Source: Rossellomorea vietnamensis (GTDB taxonomy: Bacteria > Bacillota > Bacilli > Bacillales > Bacillaceae_B). From it: DNA of 64,000 nucleotides. Positions 27,845-36,938 of the stretch are shown in pieces. The first letter of the stretch is position 1, and every line of letters starts with the position of its first letter. The position numbers were made by a program, and so were the translations under genes. The notes under the pieces are model-generated. The model was not told the origin of the DNA, did no database searches, and saw nothing but the letters and a program-made list of their open reading frames with translations. Location: contig NZ_CP104558.1 in assembly GCF_025398035.1 (NCBI RefSeq), positions 2,232,001-2,296,000 of the forward strand. Direction: 5' to 3'.

Positions 27845-27880
27845 CTGATCGCTCCACCTTACTCATCGTAGTCTATTACT

Positions 27881-27907
27881 AATATCGGATAGAACGACTG
27901 ATTATTG
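27881..27907 (-). promoter_or_regulatory. candidate SigD promoter of motAB
   Basis: The minus strand carries CCGATATT (consensus GCCGATAT) with a weak -35 (CAATAA) at about 14-15 nt. B. subtilis motA is SigD-dependent, which fits. Confidence 0.55.
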
Positions 27908-27954
27908 AGTGGTAATTCTATTCAAAATTTTGTAAAAATTACTGTAAAACGTTA

Positions 27955-27982
27955 TAAAACCACACACTCTTTTTGTCGATAT
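27955..27982 (+). promoter_or_regulatory. SigD promoter of the chemoreceptor gene
   Basis: TAAA (27955-27958), 16-nt spacer, GTCGATAT (27975-27982), seven of eight matches to the SigD -10. It lies 40 nt before the chemoreceptor start. Confidence 0.75.
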
Positions 27983-28022
27983 ATGGAATATACGGGATTT
28001 TATTAAAAGGAGAGAAATTGTC

Positions 28023-29504
28023 ATGACCCCCAAGCAATTGAAAGAAATCGATAGTAAAAGAAAGAATCTTCTGCTTCTGATCACGTACGGAATCAGCCTT
28101 GCAGCTGCGCTCTCGTATTCGATCATCCACAAGTCAGGAACGATTACCGTCACGATCTTTTCCCTTCAGATCGCTTTTCTTGCAGGATATTTCGTTGTCC
28201 TGCAATTGATCGTAAAGAAACCGCATTCTTTTGTTTATTTCAGCATACCGACTGTGTATGCCTTAATGGGAATCTGGCTGTTTCTAGAAGGATCCAATCC
28301 ACCCGATTTGGTCATCCTATTATTTTTAGCGGTGATCAGCGCCATTCACTTTAATCCTGTCATATTTGGAATCGGCTTCACATCCGGTCTCGTCCTACTC
28401 GTCATGAATGGGGTGCTTGCTCCAAAGGGAGATCCGATTTACGCCGAACTATTTGTCCCTGCATTACTGAGCTATGTATTGCTGGGCATCGTCCTTTGGG
28501 TCGTCATCCACTTAAACCGCACTCAATTCAAGCAGCTTCAGGAATTTATTCATAAAACGGAAAGTGAAAGTGAAGAAAAAGAAAACCAGCGAAACTTCTT
28601 ACAAAAAGAACTGGGGACCATCTCAGGAAGCATCCAACAAATCAATGAACAGATCCAGACCCATCTCGTCTCCCATGATGAAATGAAAACGGCAGTGAAT
28701 GAAATTTCAGCAGGAAGTGTCACCCAAAGTGATCAGATCAATAACATCGCCCTTGTCACAGAAACGACAATGGGTAAGATGGAAGAAGTCGCAAAGCTGT
28801 CTGATGACCTTACCGCCCATTCAACCGATGCGAATGCGATTGCCGTGTCTGGAAGCGAGCGGGTCATGGATCTCCAGGAAAACATGATCGAATTGAAAAA
28901 CATCATTGAAGGCCTTCACCAGACCTTTAAAGAACTCACCAGTAAAATTGAAGAAACCAACAGCTTTATCGGCAGCATCCAGGACATTACCGATCAAACC
29001 AATCTGCTCGCTTTGAATGCATCCATCGAGGCGGCACGGGCAGGAGAAGCAGGACGCGGCTTCAGTATCGTAGCCGATGAAATACGGAAATTGGCGGAAA
29101 TCACCCGGAATACGGCGACACGCATCAATGACAATCTGGCATCTGTCAATGCGGTGAACTCTTCTGCTGTGGAAATCATGAATCTAAGTTCTGAGAAGCT
29201 TAATGAGAATGTGGGGGCTACCGGTGAGGTCACGGCGTATTTTACATCATTGCGAGAGAAGCTTGACGCCTTGTCAAATGAATTCCAGCGCCTCACCACC
29301 ACCGCATCAGACGTAAGGGGGCAGACCGAGGAAGCTGAGTTGTCAACGAAGGAACTCGCGGCTGTCATCCAACAGACTTCTGCGGGCCTCGAGGAAATCA
29401 GCGCCACCATTGAAACCCTTCACGGTGACAACCGGACGATTGCCCAATATGTTCAAGATACTGCCACAAGTGCAGCCCGTATTCAGAACAGTGTCAACGC
29501 ATAA
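28023..29504 (+). CDS. methyl-accepting chemotaxis protein (polytopic)
   Basis: 493 residues. The N-terminal half (about 18-185) has six hydrophobic segments and no large external sensor domain. A coiled-coil cytoplasmic signalling domain follows, with the hairpin tip [36 protein letters not shown]. No HAMP domain is obvious. Such receptors sense through the membrane part or energy state. AAAGGAG precedes the ATG. It is divergent from motAB and shares SigD-type control. Confidence 0.93.
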   Translation: MTPKQLKEIDSKRKNLLLLITYGISLAAALSYSIIHKSGTITVTIFSLQIAFLAGYFVVLQLIVKKPHSFVYFSIPTVYALMGIWLFLEGSNPPDLVILLFLAVISAIHFNPVIFGIGFTSGLVLLVMNGVLAPKGDPIYAELFVPALLSYVLLGIVLWVVIHLNRTQFKQLQEFIHKTESESEEKENQRNFLQKELGTISGSIQQINEQIQTHLVSHDEMKTAVNEISAGSVTQSDQINNIALVTETTMGKMEEVAKLSDDLTAHSTDANAIAVSGSERVMDLQENMIELKNIIEGLHQTFKELTSKIEETNSFIGSIQDITDQTNLLALNASIEAARAGEAGRGFSIVADEIRKLAEITRNTATRINDNLASVNAVNSSAVEIMNLSSEKLNENVGATGEVTAYFTSLREKLDALSNEFQRLTTTASDVRGQTEEAELSTKELAAVIQQTSAGLEEISATIETLHGDNRTIAQYVQDTATSAARIQNSVNA

Positions 29505-29548
29505 TCTGTGGTAAACTGAGAAGAGAAGCTTTAAAGGATGTGGCACTG

Positions 29549-29734
29549 TTGAAAAAACGATTCACCATGATCATTCCCATCATGATACTCGTAGCCGTTG
29601 CATGTTATTGGATGCTTGGCAAATATTATGCCGAGATCGAAACTGGTTCAAAATTCATGCTGATCATCGGAGGCACCCTCCTATCCGGCGTGATCTCCTT
29701 CTTCTTATTTAAAGAAGACGGGGAACCGAAATAA
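29549..29734 (+). CDS. small two-helix membrane protein
   Basis: 61 residues from TTG at 29549, which lies 10 nt after AAAGGA; the in-frame GTG at 29540 is too close to it. Two membrane helices (FTMIIPIMILVAVACYWML and FMLIIGGTLLSGVISFFLF) are followed by an acidic tail. Function unknown. Confidence 0.65.
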   Translation: MKKRFTMIIPIMILVAVACYWMLGKYYAEIETGSKFMLIIGGTLLSGVISFFLFKEDGEPK

Positions 29735-29736
29735 AG

Positions 29737-29778
29737 AAAACACCACGTTCCGTGATGAACGTGGTGTTTTCTTTATTT
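29737..29778. terminator. bidirectional terminator
   Basis: AAAGAAAACACCACGTT...AACGTGGTGTTTTCTTT, shared by two convergent genes. Confidence 0.9.
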
Positions 29779-30150
29779 TAGCAGTTTGCCTTCCAGCTTA
29801 TGCTCATAATTTTTGAACAAGGAACTATTTGTTTTGATTCTCTTTTTTGAAAGCATGCTGTTGTATTTCAGCATTTTTTCATTCAGATTCTGCTTTAATT
29901 CCCGCTCTCCCTCTTCATTCTCACAGACTCTGATCAAGTCTTCGATCCTCATCATTTCCTTTTTCACATTCATTTCATCCGTTGTGAATCCTGCGTTCTT
30001 CATGATCCGATGGGCCATCTTTAATTCTTGGGGAATCCCTCTGTCATCATCGAGATTCAAAGGTTTTCCATAGCCGGGAAGATTCTCGAACTCCCCGTCC
30101 TCATATGCCTTCTTAATCCGCTGTTCCGACACAATTGATGAAAAATCCAA
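29773..30150 (-). CDS. DUF1992 / DnaJ-homologue-like protein
   Basis: 125 residues from a TTG at 30150 that follows GAGGGG; the GTG at 30159 overlaps that site. EQRIKKAYEDGEFENLPGYGKPLNLDD is the diagnostic N-terminal block of DUF1992 (DnaJC28-like) proteins, followed by a helical Lys/Asn-rich part. Soluble, role unknown. Confidence 0.85.
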   Translation of the reverse strand: MDFSSIVSEQRIKKAYEDGEFENLPGYGKPLNLDDDRGIPQELKMAHRIMKNAGFTTDEMNVKKEMMRIEDLIRVCENEEGERELKQNLNEKMLKYNSMLSKKRIKTNSSLFKNYEHKLEGKLLK

Positions 30151-30335
30151 CGCTATCACCCCTCAGGAATTGATTGATTCTAAAGAAGCATTTCCTCACG
30201 TGTTATGACCATTATATCCAAATAGACGTGTTCCTGCACATGGGAGATGCGTCCGTTTTCTGACAATTCACTTTCACATATTTTCAGTCCCCTTGGAAAA
30301 ACTACCTGTATCACGAACGAAAAGGAGTGGCTCAT

Positions 30336-30503
30336 ATGGCACGTGGTAAATCATTCGAATCAAAGAAAAAAGGACACCCGGGGAACTTCCCTCAAAATAG
30401 TACATCTAGTAAACATTCCGAGGATGCCGTCGGTGATGAAGAATTGATCGTGACACAGGAAGCGTTTAAAAATCGTGAAGATAACGATGAACACCGCTAC
30501 TAA
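30336..30503 (+). CDS. small hydrophilic protein, 55 residues
   Basis: MARGKSFESKKKGHPGNFPQ... ends in an acidic half (EELIVTQEAFKNREDNDEHRY). AAAGGAG is well placed before the ATG at 30336 and a strong terminator follows, so the short frame is credible, whereas a longer overlapping frame is a shadow. No family recognised. Confidence 0.72.
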   Translation: MARGKSFESKKKGHPGNFPQNSTSSKHSEDAVGDEELIVTQEAFKNREDNDEHRY

Positions 30504-30507
30504 AGTC

Positions 30508-30535
30508 GAAAAACGCTAGGAATCCTAGCGTTTTT
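30508..30535 (+). terminator. terminator
   Basis: AAAAACGCTAGGA and its complement form a perfect stem with a T-run. Confidence 0.88.
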
Positions 30536-30668
30536 CTGTTTTCCTTCATCGAAATGAGATGCATCTGGATGCTGATCCATCAGTAAAGCTCTTTATTTTC
30601 AAATGAGAAGGATTTATTTTCTTTTTTTCAATTTTATTTTGAAAAACGCAGTTTTCTTTTCAAATCGT

Positions 30669-31877
30669 TTAAACCGTCACACTTTCCTGCTTACTTAAAT
30701 CCATTGCCGGACCGAAGAATTCGAAACGCACCTTTGATACGCCCATTTCCTTCAATGTCCCGATAACGGCTTTCATGAATGGTGCGGGGCCACACACATA
30801 GCATTCGGTTCCAGCGTCCACATACTGCTTCAGGATCTCTTTATTCACATAGCCTGTAAAGTGGGATGAAGATTCTTCCCGTGGATTTTCATAAACAAAG
30901 CACGCTTCCCCGTTCTTAAGTTCTGTCATGAGCTTTTCGACGTCCCCTTTAAAGGCATGCACGCCTTCATGTCTGCTCGCATGGATAAATGCTGTCTTGC
31001 GTTCAGGTGTGGATTTGGCCACTTGTTCGAGCATACTCATCATAGGTGTAATCCCAACGCCTCCGCTTATAAACGCAACAGGTGAGTCCCCGTCCTCTAA
31101 ATAAAAATCCCCGGCAGGTGCGCTGACTTCAATCTCGCTTCCTACGACTGCTTGATCATGTAAGAAGTTGGACACCTTCCCTTGTGGATCGCACTCTGCT
31201 TCTCTTTTAACAGAAATTCTAAACTGATCGTCCATTGGAGCGCTTGATAAACTGTACTGACGAATATGGGTGAATTCTTCCCCGGGGATCGTCACTCTGA
31301 CTGATAAATATTGACCCGGCATGTAGGTTGGGACACTTCCGCCTTCTTTCGGTTGAAGATAAAAAGAAGTGATGACGTCGCTTTCCACTACTTTTTTAGC
31401 AATGATGAACGGTTTAAAGTCCCTGTAGCCGGCATCCTTGTTTTCAGTTTCTTTATACATTTCTTCTTCTACATCGATGAAGACTCCGGCGATGACACCG
31501 TATGCGTCTCCCCACGCTTCGATGATCTCATCTGTCGCTGCATCTCCAAGAACCTGCTTGATGGCTTGAAGCAGATGCTCGCCAACGATTGGATAATGCT
31601 CAGGCTTAACGCCTAAACTTCTATGCTTGTGAGCGATTTGCTTTACAACAGGGAGGATCATCTCAAGCTTATCGATATTTTGGGCGGCAGCATACACGGT
31701 ATTGGCCAGGGCGGTTTGTTGTCTACCCTTTTTCTGATTGGCATGATTGAAAATATTTAGTAATTCCGGATGGTTGGTAAATAAATTTTTATAAAAAACA
31801 GATGTAATTTCCGTTCCTTTGATTTCTAATACAGGTGCAGTGGATTTCACGATTTCAATGGTTTTTTGAGATAGCAT
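30669..31877 (-). CDS. hmp: flavohaemoprotein, nitric oxide dioxygenase
   Basis: 402 residues from ATG at 31877, which has AGAGGTG 6 nt upstream. The globin domain (1-140) has proximal His in AHKHRSLGVKPEHY. The FAD domain has IRQYSLSSAP and GQYLSVRV. The NAD domain has GGVGITPMMSMLEQ and YVCGPAPFMKAV. It converts NO and O2 to nitrate with NADPH. Divergent nsrR and two dyad operators in its promoter region indicate NO-responsive control. Confidence 0.96.
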   Translation of the reverse strand: MLSQKTIEIVKSTAPVLEIKGTEITSVFYKNLFTNHPELLNIFNHANQKKGRQQTALANTVYAAAQNIDKLEMILPVVKQIAHKHRSLGVKPEHYPIVGEHLLQAIKQVLGDAATDEIIEAWGDAYGVIAGVFIDVEEEMYKETENKDAGYRDFKPFIIAKKVVESDVITSFYLQPKEGGSVPTYMPGQYLSVRVTIPGEEFTHIRQYSLSSAPMDDQFRISVKREAECDPQGKVSNFLHDQAVVGSEIEVSAPAGDFYLEDGDSPVAFISGGVGITPMMSMLEQVAKSTPERKTAFIHASRHEGVHAFKGDVEKLMTELKNGEACFVYENPREESSSHFTGYVNKEILKQYVDAGTECYVCGPAPFMKAVIGTLKEMGVSKVRFEFFGPAMDLSKQESVTV

Positions 31878-31890
31878 ATTGGTCACCTCT

Positions 31891-31962
31891 AAAGATATAT
31901 TTTGAATACACCTTTAGCCTACTCCTGCTCACCAATTAAAGCAATATATAAAATACATCTTT
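31891..31962. promoter_or_regulatory. two NsrR operator-like dyads in the hmp promoter
   Basis: Site 1, 31891-31915, is a near-complete dyad AAAGATATATT...AATACACCTTT. Site 2, 31941-31962, reads on the minus strand AAAGATGTATTTTATATATT. Both fit the AAGATGTATT-type half-sites described for Bacillus NsrR. They lie between hmp and nsrR. Confidence 0.7.
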
Positions 31963-32038
31963 AACAAAACAGTCACATTTAGACACAAACTTACTTCCTT
32001 TTGTATAATGGGGATAGTGGAACGGAAAGGTGAGATAC

Positions 32039-32497
32039 ATGAGACTAACTTTATACACTGACTACTCACTGAGGGTCCTGATTTTCCTGGCTTCAAAACC
32101 AAAGGACGAACTCTCTAATATAAAAGAAATCGCTGATGCCTACAGCATCTCTAAGAATCACCTGATGAAAGTGACGTATGAACTCGGAAAGATGGGGATG
32201 ATCGAAACGATCCGTGGCAGAAACGGCGGGATCAGGCTTGCACAGTCACCTGAAGACATCAATATAGGCAAACTTGTCCGTGCGACGGAAGAGGATTTCC
32301 ATCTTGTCGAATGCTTCGATGCCGAAAACAACTCATGCATCATCACACCGGTATGCGGTTTGAAGCATGTCCTTGGTAAAGCATTGAACGCCTATCTCTC
32401 CGTCCTCGATGATTACACCCTGTCTGATCTCATCCAGAATCCCATGGACTACCGATTCCTCTTTCAAGAGAAGGAACGGGATGAAACGTCGACTTGA
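32039..32497 (+). CDS. nsrR: NO-sensing Rrf2-family repressor NsrR
   Basis: 152 residues from MRLTLYTDYSLRVLIFLA; the GTG at 32030 overlaps the ribosome binding site GGAAAGG. The winged-helix domain has SISKNHLMKVTYELGKMGMIETIRGRNGGIRL. The Fe-S cysteines lie in ECFDAENNSCIITPVCGLKHVL. The [4Fe-4S] form represses hmp and NO disrupts the cluster. A TATAAT box stands just upstream. Confidence 0.95.
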   Translation: MRLTLYTDYSLRVLIFLASKPKDELSNIKEIADAYSISKNHLMKVTYELGKMGMIETIRGRNGGIRLAQSPEDINIGKLVRATEEDFHLVECFDAENNSCIITPVCGLKHVLGKALNAYLSVLDDYTLSDLIQNPMDYRFLFQEKERDETST

Positions 32498-32538
32498 AGA
32501 ATGCTTCTCACCGATTTGTGGTGGGGAGTTTTTTTTGT

Positions 32539-32599
32539 TCAGCTGCTGAAAATAAGCCATTATTCAGCTGCTGACTATTCCTCCATAATCAGCAGCTGA
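32539..32599. repeat. 25-bp-period array of TCAGCWGCTGA (three copies)
   Basis: Copies start at 32539, 32564 and 32589. The first two have a central T and the third a central A (inverted). The spacers share CCAT with the array at 15409. Confidence 0.9.
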
Positions 32600-32644
32600 A
32601 CCATTGACCGCCACATAAAGCCTGCCTCCCAACCGGAACCGGCC

Positions 32645-33037
32645 TTACTTCTTACTCTCGCTATACTTAAATGTCATCAATAGAAACAGGAAAAAGCTGA
32701 GTAACAGCGTACTTCCCCCGACAATATAAAAGACGGTCGTAAAGCCTGCCGGCAGATTGAATGGATTTAAATTGTACATCCACATCCCGACTGTCAATCC
32801 GATCGAACCGATGATCGCCGTCCACACATGGGCAAATGCCAGTTTAGAAGATTTCGGTACCTGATAGGATCGATAATAGGAAGAGTAGGCAAATAAGCTC
32901 AACCATCCGACCACCAGGATATGGGCGTGGATCGGTTTGAATGCATAGGATCCGGCCCCTGCCATATGAGACCCGAGAAATGCTCCGATAAACCCATAAA
33001 TCGCTGACATTCGTAATAATAGGACATTCCAAGGCAT
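32645..33037 (-). CDS. four-helix membrane protein, haem-copper-oxidase-subunit-I-like
   Basis: 130 residues with four membrane segments. IHAHILVVGWLSLFAYSSYYR resembles the histidine-bearing helix of haem-copper oxidase subunit I (HxH...GW), but the protein has far too few helices to be an oxidase. It may bind haem or metal. AAGGGGGAAG precedes the ATG. Its place beside nsrR/hmp invites an NO or oxygen link, but no operator was seen. Confidence 0.7.
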   Translation of the reverse strand: MPWNVLLLRMSAIYGFIGAFLGSHMAGAGSYAFKPIHAHILVVGWLSLFAYSSYYRSYQVPKSSKLAFAHVWTAIIGSIGLTVGMWMYNLNPFNLPAGFTTVFYIVGGSTLLLSFFLFLLMTFKYSESKK

Positions 33038-33197
33038 GTCGTCTTCCCCCTTATTTATAAACGCACTTCCATCATTATAATATAGTTGTCCGAATCCAGG
33101 CTATGAATCTTGAGTCGATGCCATACAACGTTCAAATTTAGCGTGAATAAATACTTTTCCCTTCTTAGGCATACGATACAAAGATAGGTGTAAACAC

Positions 33198-33225
33198 TTG
33201 CAAACGGTGTGGGCCCTGATACAAT
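33198..33225 (+). promoter_or_regulatory. ampS promoter
   Basis: TTGCAA, 16-nt spacer, TACAAT; SigA type, 40 nt before the gene. Confidence 0.65.
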
Positions 33226-33264
33226 AAGAATGTAATAGAACATTCTGAAAAAAGGAGAATACAT

Positions 33265-34497
33265 ATGACTAATTTCCAACAAAATTTAGAGAAATACGCA
33301 AGTCTTGCAGTCGAAGTCGGAGTGAATGTTCAAAAGGGTCAGACCCTCGTCATCAACACGTCCATAGACTCTGCAGAATTCGTCCGCTTAGTAGTAAAGA
33401 AAGCCTATGAAGTAGGAGCTAAACACGTATATGTAAATTGGAGCGATGACACCGTCAACCGTACGAAATACGACCTTGCCCCGGATGAAGCATTCCAGGA
33501 GTTCCCTGAGTGGAAAGCACGTGAAGTCGAAACGCTTGCTGAAGGCGGAGCTGCCTTCATGAGCATCGTCTCTTCAAGCCCTGACCTGTTAAAAGGGGTA
33601 AATCCTGACCGCATCTCGAACTTCCAAAAGGTTGCCGGTAAAGCGATGTCCAAGTATCGTCAGTTCATCCAATCCGACAAAGTCAGCTGGTGTGTGCTGG
33701 CCGCTCCTTCGAAGGACTGGGCAGCAAAAGTATTCCCGGATGCTTCTGAAGAAGAACAAGTGGACCTATTATGGGACGCGATCTTCAAAGCGGTCCGTGC
33801 CGACCAGGCTGACCCTGTCCAGGCATGGAAGGATCACGACGCAAACCTTCACGAAAAAGTAGAATACCTGAACGAAAAGAACTACCAGAAGCTTCATTAC
33901 ACTGCACCAGGGACGGACCTTACGATCGAACTTCCGAAAGGTCACCTGTGGGTAGGGGCTGGAAGTGTGAACGAAGAAGGAACGACTTTCATGGCGAACA
34001 TGCCGACTGAGGAAGTATTCACAGTTCCACTTAAGACCGGTGTAAATGGTAAAGTATCAAGCACGAAGCCTCTTAGCTACGGCGGCAATGTGATCGACAA
34101 CTTCACAATCACATTTGAAAACGGGCGCATCGTGGACGTAAAGGCCGAAGAAGGCGAAGAAATCCTCAAACGCCTTGTCGATACCGATGAAGGATCTCAT
34201 TACCTTGGAGAAATCGCTCTTGTACCTCATGAATCGCCGATTTCTCAATCGAACGTGCTATTCTACAACACATTATTCGATGAGAACGCATCAAATCACC
34301 TTGCGATCGGTAATGCCTATGCATTCTGTATCGAAGGCGGAAAGAAAATGAGCGAAGAAGAGCTTGAGAAAAACGGCTTGAACAACAGCATCACTCACGT
34401 TGACTTCATGATCGGTTCTGACAAAATGAACATCGATGGAGTAAAAGAAGACGGCTCGACTGAAGCAGTATTCCGTGATGGCGGTTGGGCGTTTTAA
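33265..34497 (+). CDS. ampS: M29-family metallo-aminopeptidase
   Basis: 410 residues. YASLAVEVGVNVQKGQTLVINTSID, NMPTEEVFTVP, LGEIALVPHESPIS, NTLFDENASNHLAIGNAY and HVDFMIGS carry the Glu, His, Tyr and Asp ligands of the M29 family. It removes N-terminal residues from peptides in the cytosol. AAAAGGAG precedes the ATG. Confidence 0.95.
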   Translation: MTNFQQNLEKYASLAVEVGVNVQKGQTLVINTSIDSAEFVRLVVKKAYEVGAKHVYVNWSDDTVNRTKYDLAPDEAFQEFPEWKAREVETLAEGGAAFMSIVSSSPDLLKGVNPDRISNFQKVAGKAMSKYRQFIQSDKVSWCVLAAPSKDWAAKVFPDASEEEQVDLLWDAIFKAVRADQADPVQAWKDHDANLHEKVEYLNEKNYQKLHYTAPGTDLTIELPKGHLWVGAGSVNEEGTTFMANMPTEEVFTVPLKTGVNGKVSSTKPLSYGGNVIDNFTITFENGRIVDVKAEEGEEILKRLVDTDEGSHYLGEIALVPHESPISQSNVLFYNTLFDENASNHLAIGNAYAFCIEGGKKMSEEELEKNGLNNSITHVDFMIGSDKMNIDGVKEDGSTEAVFRDGGWAF

Positions 34498-34512
34498 TAT
34501 ACGTATGTAGTG

Positions 34513-34550
34513 TGAACCCCTGGGAGGCGGCTTGGCTGTCTTTTTGGGGT
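34513..34550 (+). terminator. probable ampS terminator
   Basis: AACCCC...GGGGTT with TTTTTG after it; the loop is long and the stem short. Confidence 0.5.
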
Positions 34551-34628
34551 TTTTGTTTTGGATGAGAGGGGTTGGGTGGTATACGGACGTTTGACTGAGC
34601 GCTCACTCGAATGGATACAATTGTTAAA

Positions 34629-34740
34629 AAACGCAATCAAACCGCATTTTGACGCAATGCGATTCGAGAATGACGCGAATATTTTAAAAATGACGCAATA
34701 AATTTTATTTTGACGCAATTACCATTAAAAATGACGCAAT
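34629..34740. repeat. array of six TGACGCAAT-type motifs, 20-21 bp step
   Basis: ACGCAAT cores start at 34631, 34652, 34673 (ACGCGAAT variant), 34693, 34713 and 34734. Most are preceded by TG. Steps are 21, 21, 20, 20 and 21 bp, close to two helical turns. A/T-rich spacers; no gene present. Confidence 0.88.
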
Positions 34741-34841
34741 CCCTTCTTCGAGACTAAGTTTGTAGCACTCTATCCCCTTAGCAAACAACCATATATCCAT
34801 TGATTAAGGAAAACCTCACTCTTTCAGTCCAAAGATCCCCC

Positions 34842-35429
34842 CTACCCATACTGTTTCGTCAACGCAATCGCAGCGATTGTCGCACCGGCTGCCTGGGCAT
34901 AGCTTCCGAAGGTGGTAATCTGCAGCCCCAGTTCCCTCATTCCTTTTAAAATGAATGTCTCCCCCACTGCTTCGAGGGCAGCCCCCAGGGATTGAATCGT
35001 ATTTCCAGCAGCAAGAAGATCGGAATAGGCACGTGTACTCAATGTTGCCCCGTAGGCTTCGAGTCCTGCTCCGATAGACTGGACGGTGTCCCCGAATATA
35101 TCGAGTTTCAATCCCTCCACCTCTTTACCGTAAAATTGAAGCTCTGCACCAAATACATTTGTGACGTTCCCCGAGGCCTGGATCCAGTCACCGGCTATCC
35201 GGTACGTTTCCCCTATGGAACCATCCGACAGTTTTTCCGCCCCAACCGCCTGCAGGGAATTCCCAGTGGCCTCGAAACCATTTCCGATGGAGACCAAGCG
35301 AAATCCGAGTGGCGGGAGATTCAACCGCTCTTCCTGAATGATCATGGTTTCACCGATGGCAGCAATCACTGTTCCGACGACCTGGGTCCACACCCCAGTA
35401 ATGAGAATTAGTCTATCGCTCACCACCAT
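34842..35429 (-). CDS. glycine/alanine-repeat protein (DUF6944-like)
   Basis: About 195 residues made of degenerate 16-18 residue units of the form G-N-x-I-Q-x-x-G-A-x-L-x-A-x-G (for example GNTIQSLGAALEAVGE, GDTVQSIGAGLEAYGA, GNSLQAVGAE). This suggests a repeating helical layer. AAAGGGTGG lies before ATGGTGGTG at 35429, so the start is this ATG or the following GTG; the frame upstream lacks a ribosome binding site. Similar repetitive proteins occur across Bacillus; their role is unknown. Confidence 0.65.
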   Translation of the reverse strand: MVVSDRLILITGVWTQVVGTVIAAIGETMIIQEERLNLPPLGFRLVSIGNGFEATGNSLQAVGAEKLSDGSIGETYRIAGDWIQASGNVTNVFGAELQFYGKEVEGLKLDIFGDTVQSIGAGLEAYGATLSTRAYSDLLAAGNTIQSLGAALEAVGETFILKGMRELGLQITTFGSYAQAAGATIAAIALTKQYG

Positions 35430-35606
35430 CCACCCTTTCTTCCTCAGTACTTCTAATGTATTCCAAATGGGGAAAAGGGTATCCCGAGCCACACCGTTGG
35501 CATGAGTAAATATTTTGTAAAATTCCAGTAAATCAGTCTTGTTTAATTTGTCCTGTCGGGCTATGATAATCTAGTTCATCTAGAGTTACATAGGGGAGGG
35601 ATTTAG

Positions 35607-36896
35607 GTGAGAATTCGGGATTGGGACCGTAACTTGAAGGTCCGGCTGTTTGGGGAAGCAGCGATTAACATTACTTTCTGGATGTTCTTTCCGTTTTTGA
35701 CGATCTATTTTACAGAGTCATTCGGAAAACAGACGGCAGGATTATTATTGGTTCTTTCACAGGTATTTGCCGTACTCGCGAATCTGATGGGAGGCTACTG
35801 CGCGGATCGATTCGGACGTAAACGAATGATGGTCATTTCGGCTTTTGGACAAGGCTTTGCTTTTCTGATCTTTGGACTTGCCAGTTCACCTTGGCTTGAT
35901 TCTGCCATGATTGGGTTTATCTGTTTCAGTTTGGTCGGGGTCTTCGGTTCCTTTTACTGGCCGGCAAGTCAGGCCATGGTTGCCGATGTGGTGGATGAGA
36001 AGGATCGGAGCCACGTATTTGCCGTCTTTTACACGTCCATTAACATCGCCGTCGTCGTCGGGCCAATATTAGGAGGCATTTTCTATGTCCACTATCGCTT
36101 TCAATTATTAATCGCAGCCGCTCTTATTTGCATGCTTTTAGCTCTTCTTTTATATAAAATGACGAGGGAAACGGCTCCGGCAGATAAGAATAAACTTCTT
36201 GTCACAGAAGGGAAAAAGAAAGCCTGGCATAGTGTGTTGACAGATCAGTTCAAGGATTACAGCGTTATTTTTAAAGACAAAACGTTTTTATTGTTTATTT
36301 TAGCCGGGGTCCTGGTAGGTCAAACGTTCATGCAATTGGACCTCCTGATTCCCGTGTATATAAAAGATGTCATGGATAAAGCCACTCTGTTCAGCTTTGG
36401 GGACTGGTCCTTGACACTCGTAAGTGAGCAGGTATTCGGTTTGATCCTGTCGGAAAATGGATTTCTGGTGGCCCTTCTTACAGTGGTCATTACACGATGG
36501 ATCACTAAATTTCGTGAACGAAATGTGTTCATTCTATCTTCTCTCATTTATGCGGTTTCGATCTTCATGTTTGGTCAAACGAGTTCCGTATGGATGTTTG
36601 TGATCAGCATGGCGGTGTTCACGTTCGCAGAACTGATGACGGCCGGTATCCAGCAAAGCTTCGTATCGAAGCTTGCACCGGATCATATGCGTGGGCAGTA
36701 TTTTGCCGCAGCCAGCCTGCGCTTCACGATCGCGAGGACGATTGCGCCCCTCTCCATCACCCTTTCTTTATATGTAGGGTATGATTGGACGTTCATCCTC
36801 CTTTCTATCCTGGCTCTTTTGAGTGCCGGACTCTTCTTCATCATGTTCGAGCGCTTTGAGAAGGAAGAATTGGAACTGAAGAAACCTGCTCATTAA
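35607..36896 (+). CDS. MFS transporter, 12 TM
   Basis: 429 residues. Motif A GGYCADRFGRKRMMV lies between TM2 and TM3 and GPILGGIFYV in TM5. A soluble loop of about 45 residues joins the two halves. This is the DHA1/YttB-MdtH-like class of drug or metabolite exporters. GGGGAGGG stands 7 nt before the GTG start. Substrate unknown. Confidence 0.87.
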   Translation: MRIRDWDRNLKVRLFGEAAINITFWMFFPFLTIYFTESFGKQTAGLLLVLSQVFAVLANLMGGYCADRFGRKRMMVISAFGQGFAFLIFGLASSPWLDSAMIGFICFSLVGVFGSFYWPASQAMVADVVDEKDRSHVFAVFYTSINIAVVVGPILGGIFYVHYRFQLLIAAALICMLLALLLYKMTRETAPADKNKLLVTEGKKKAWHSVLTDQFKDYSVIFKDKTFLLFILAGVLVGQTFMQLDLLIPVYIKDVMDKATLFSFGDWSLTLVSEQVFGLILSENGFLVALLTVVITRWITKFRERNVFILSSLIYAVSIFMFGQTSSVWMFVISMAVFTFAELMTAGIQQSFVSKLAPDHMRGQYFAAASLRFTIARTIAPLSITLSLYVGYDWTFILLSILALLSAGLFFIMFERFEKEELELKKPAH

Positions 36897-36899
36897 AAA

Positions 36900-36930
36900 A
36901 GGAATGATCCGCAATGGATCATTCCTTTCC
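36900..36930. terminator. bidirectional terminator
   Basis: AAAGGAATGATCC-GCAAT-GGATCATTCCTTT between convergent genes. Confidence 0.9.
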
Positions 36931-36938
36931 CTTTTCTA

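Noticed and set aside
34629..34740. Replication origin or iteron plasmid
   Set aside because: Iteron-like spacing is present, but no Rep, DnaA-box cluster or partition gene lies nearby and the surroundings are chromosomal housekeeping genes.
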